Assembly: GCA_964524755.1 (NCBI GenBank)
Contig: CAZGDR010000079.1
Span: forward strand, 1-5,598
Length of the DNA: 5,598 bases
Reading direction: 5' to 3'
Origin: JAQVOO01 sp964524755
GTDB lineage: Bacteria; Spirochaetota; Spirochaetia; Sphaerochaetales; Sphaerochaetaceae
The notes under the pieces were generated by a model. The model saw only the letters and a program-made list of their open reading frames with translations. It did no database searches and had not been told where the DNA came from. Shown piece after piece: positions 5,545 through 5,598 of this stretch (its first letter is position 1; each line of letters starts with the position of its first letter). The position numbers and the translations under genes were made by a program.

Positions 5545-5598
5545 TTCACCAATACATATGAGAACAGTATCACCAGTCCAGCTTAAATTCAAGAGAAT
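5476..5598 (-). CDS. 3' end of an unidentified reading frame, cut by the window edge
   Basis: Frame open from the right edge to a TAG at 5476-5478, giving 40 C-terminal residues that begin ILLNLSWTGDTVLICIGEGE and end in LLQGFSP. The other two minus-strand frames close within a few codons of the edge. The alternating hydrophobic and charged pattern, with GDTVLICIGEGEAVRLV, looks protein-like, but I recognise no family. Forty open codons alone are weak evidence, since chance could leave such a stretch open. It would be the gene upstream of ferredoxin in the same direction, 168 bases away. The region also carries potential RNA stems. Confidence 0.4.
   Translation of the reverse strand: MLLNLSWTGDTVLICIGEGEAVRLVTERASSSFLLQGFSP

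Noticed and set aside
5470..5550. HDV-like ribozyme, group II intron end or tRNA at the right edge
   Set aside because: The helix order resembles an HDV-like nest, but the spacer between helix B and A' is too short for the P3 element. No intron domain 5 motif or T-loop sequence was seen.
5558..5598. Plus-strand ATG open to the window edge (MRTVSPVQLKFKR)
   Set aside because: Only 13 codons and no Shine-Dalgarno in CCCCTTCACCAATACAT before it; the minus-strand frame over the same bases is longer.

Overview
The window carries a complete high-affinity sugar-type ABC importer operon on the minus strand and, upstream of it on the same strand, a small ferredoxin gene. The base composition is AT-rich, there are strong purine-rich ribosome binding sites, and the ferredoxin is a monocluster [4Fe-4S] protein of the kind common in anaerobes. 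These point to an anaerobic bacterium of Firmicutes (Clostridia) or Spirochaetota type. The binding protein has a cleavable signal peptide but no lipobox cysteine, which fits a diderm such as a spirochaete better than a typical Gram-positive. This is inference; no rRNA or other marker gene is present.

Layout by plus-strand coordinates, with all confident genes on the minus strand. Bases 1-260 hold no convincing gene; they contain the likely operon terminator (213-247) and a dyad (164-179). Then come the periplasmic binding protein (261-1256), an 81-base gap with a consensus Shine-Dalgarno that serves no clear gene, permease 2 (1338-2309), permease 1 (2302-3318) and the double-domain ATPase (3327-4817). 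Bases 4818-5115 form a long leader and promoter region with a good sigma-A/70 promoter (4990-5017) and a possible attenuator hairpin. The ferredoxin gene is at 5116-5307, followed by a 168-base gap with a widely spaced inverted repeat. At the right edge is the 3' end of an unidentified minus-strand reading frame (5476-5598), overlapping a potential RNA pseudoknot.

Transcription runs ATPase, permease 1, permease 2, binding protein. This is the gene order and roughly the gene sizes of lsrA-lsrC-lsrD-lsrB of the enterobacterial autoinducer-2 importer, which is a branch of the rhamnose/ribose ABC family. The binding protein resembles LsrB and RhaS, but by hand alignment only two of the six recalled AI-2 contact residues are kept. 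No lsrK, lsrR, lsrF or lsrG homologue and no sugar catabolic gene lies in the window. The safest reading is a CUT2-family (ribose/rhamnose/AI-2-like) importer of unknown substrate. I did not find a clearly new biological system. The leader of the operon, the orphan Shine-Dalgarno before the binding-protein gene and the possible pseudoknot at the right edge are the parts most worth a second look.
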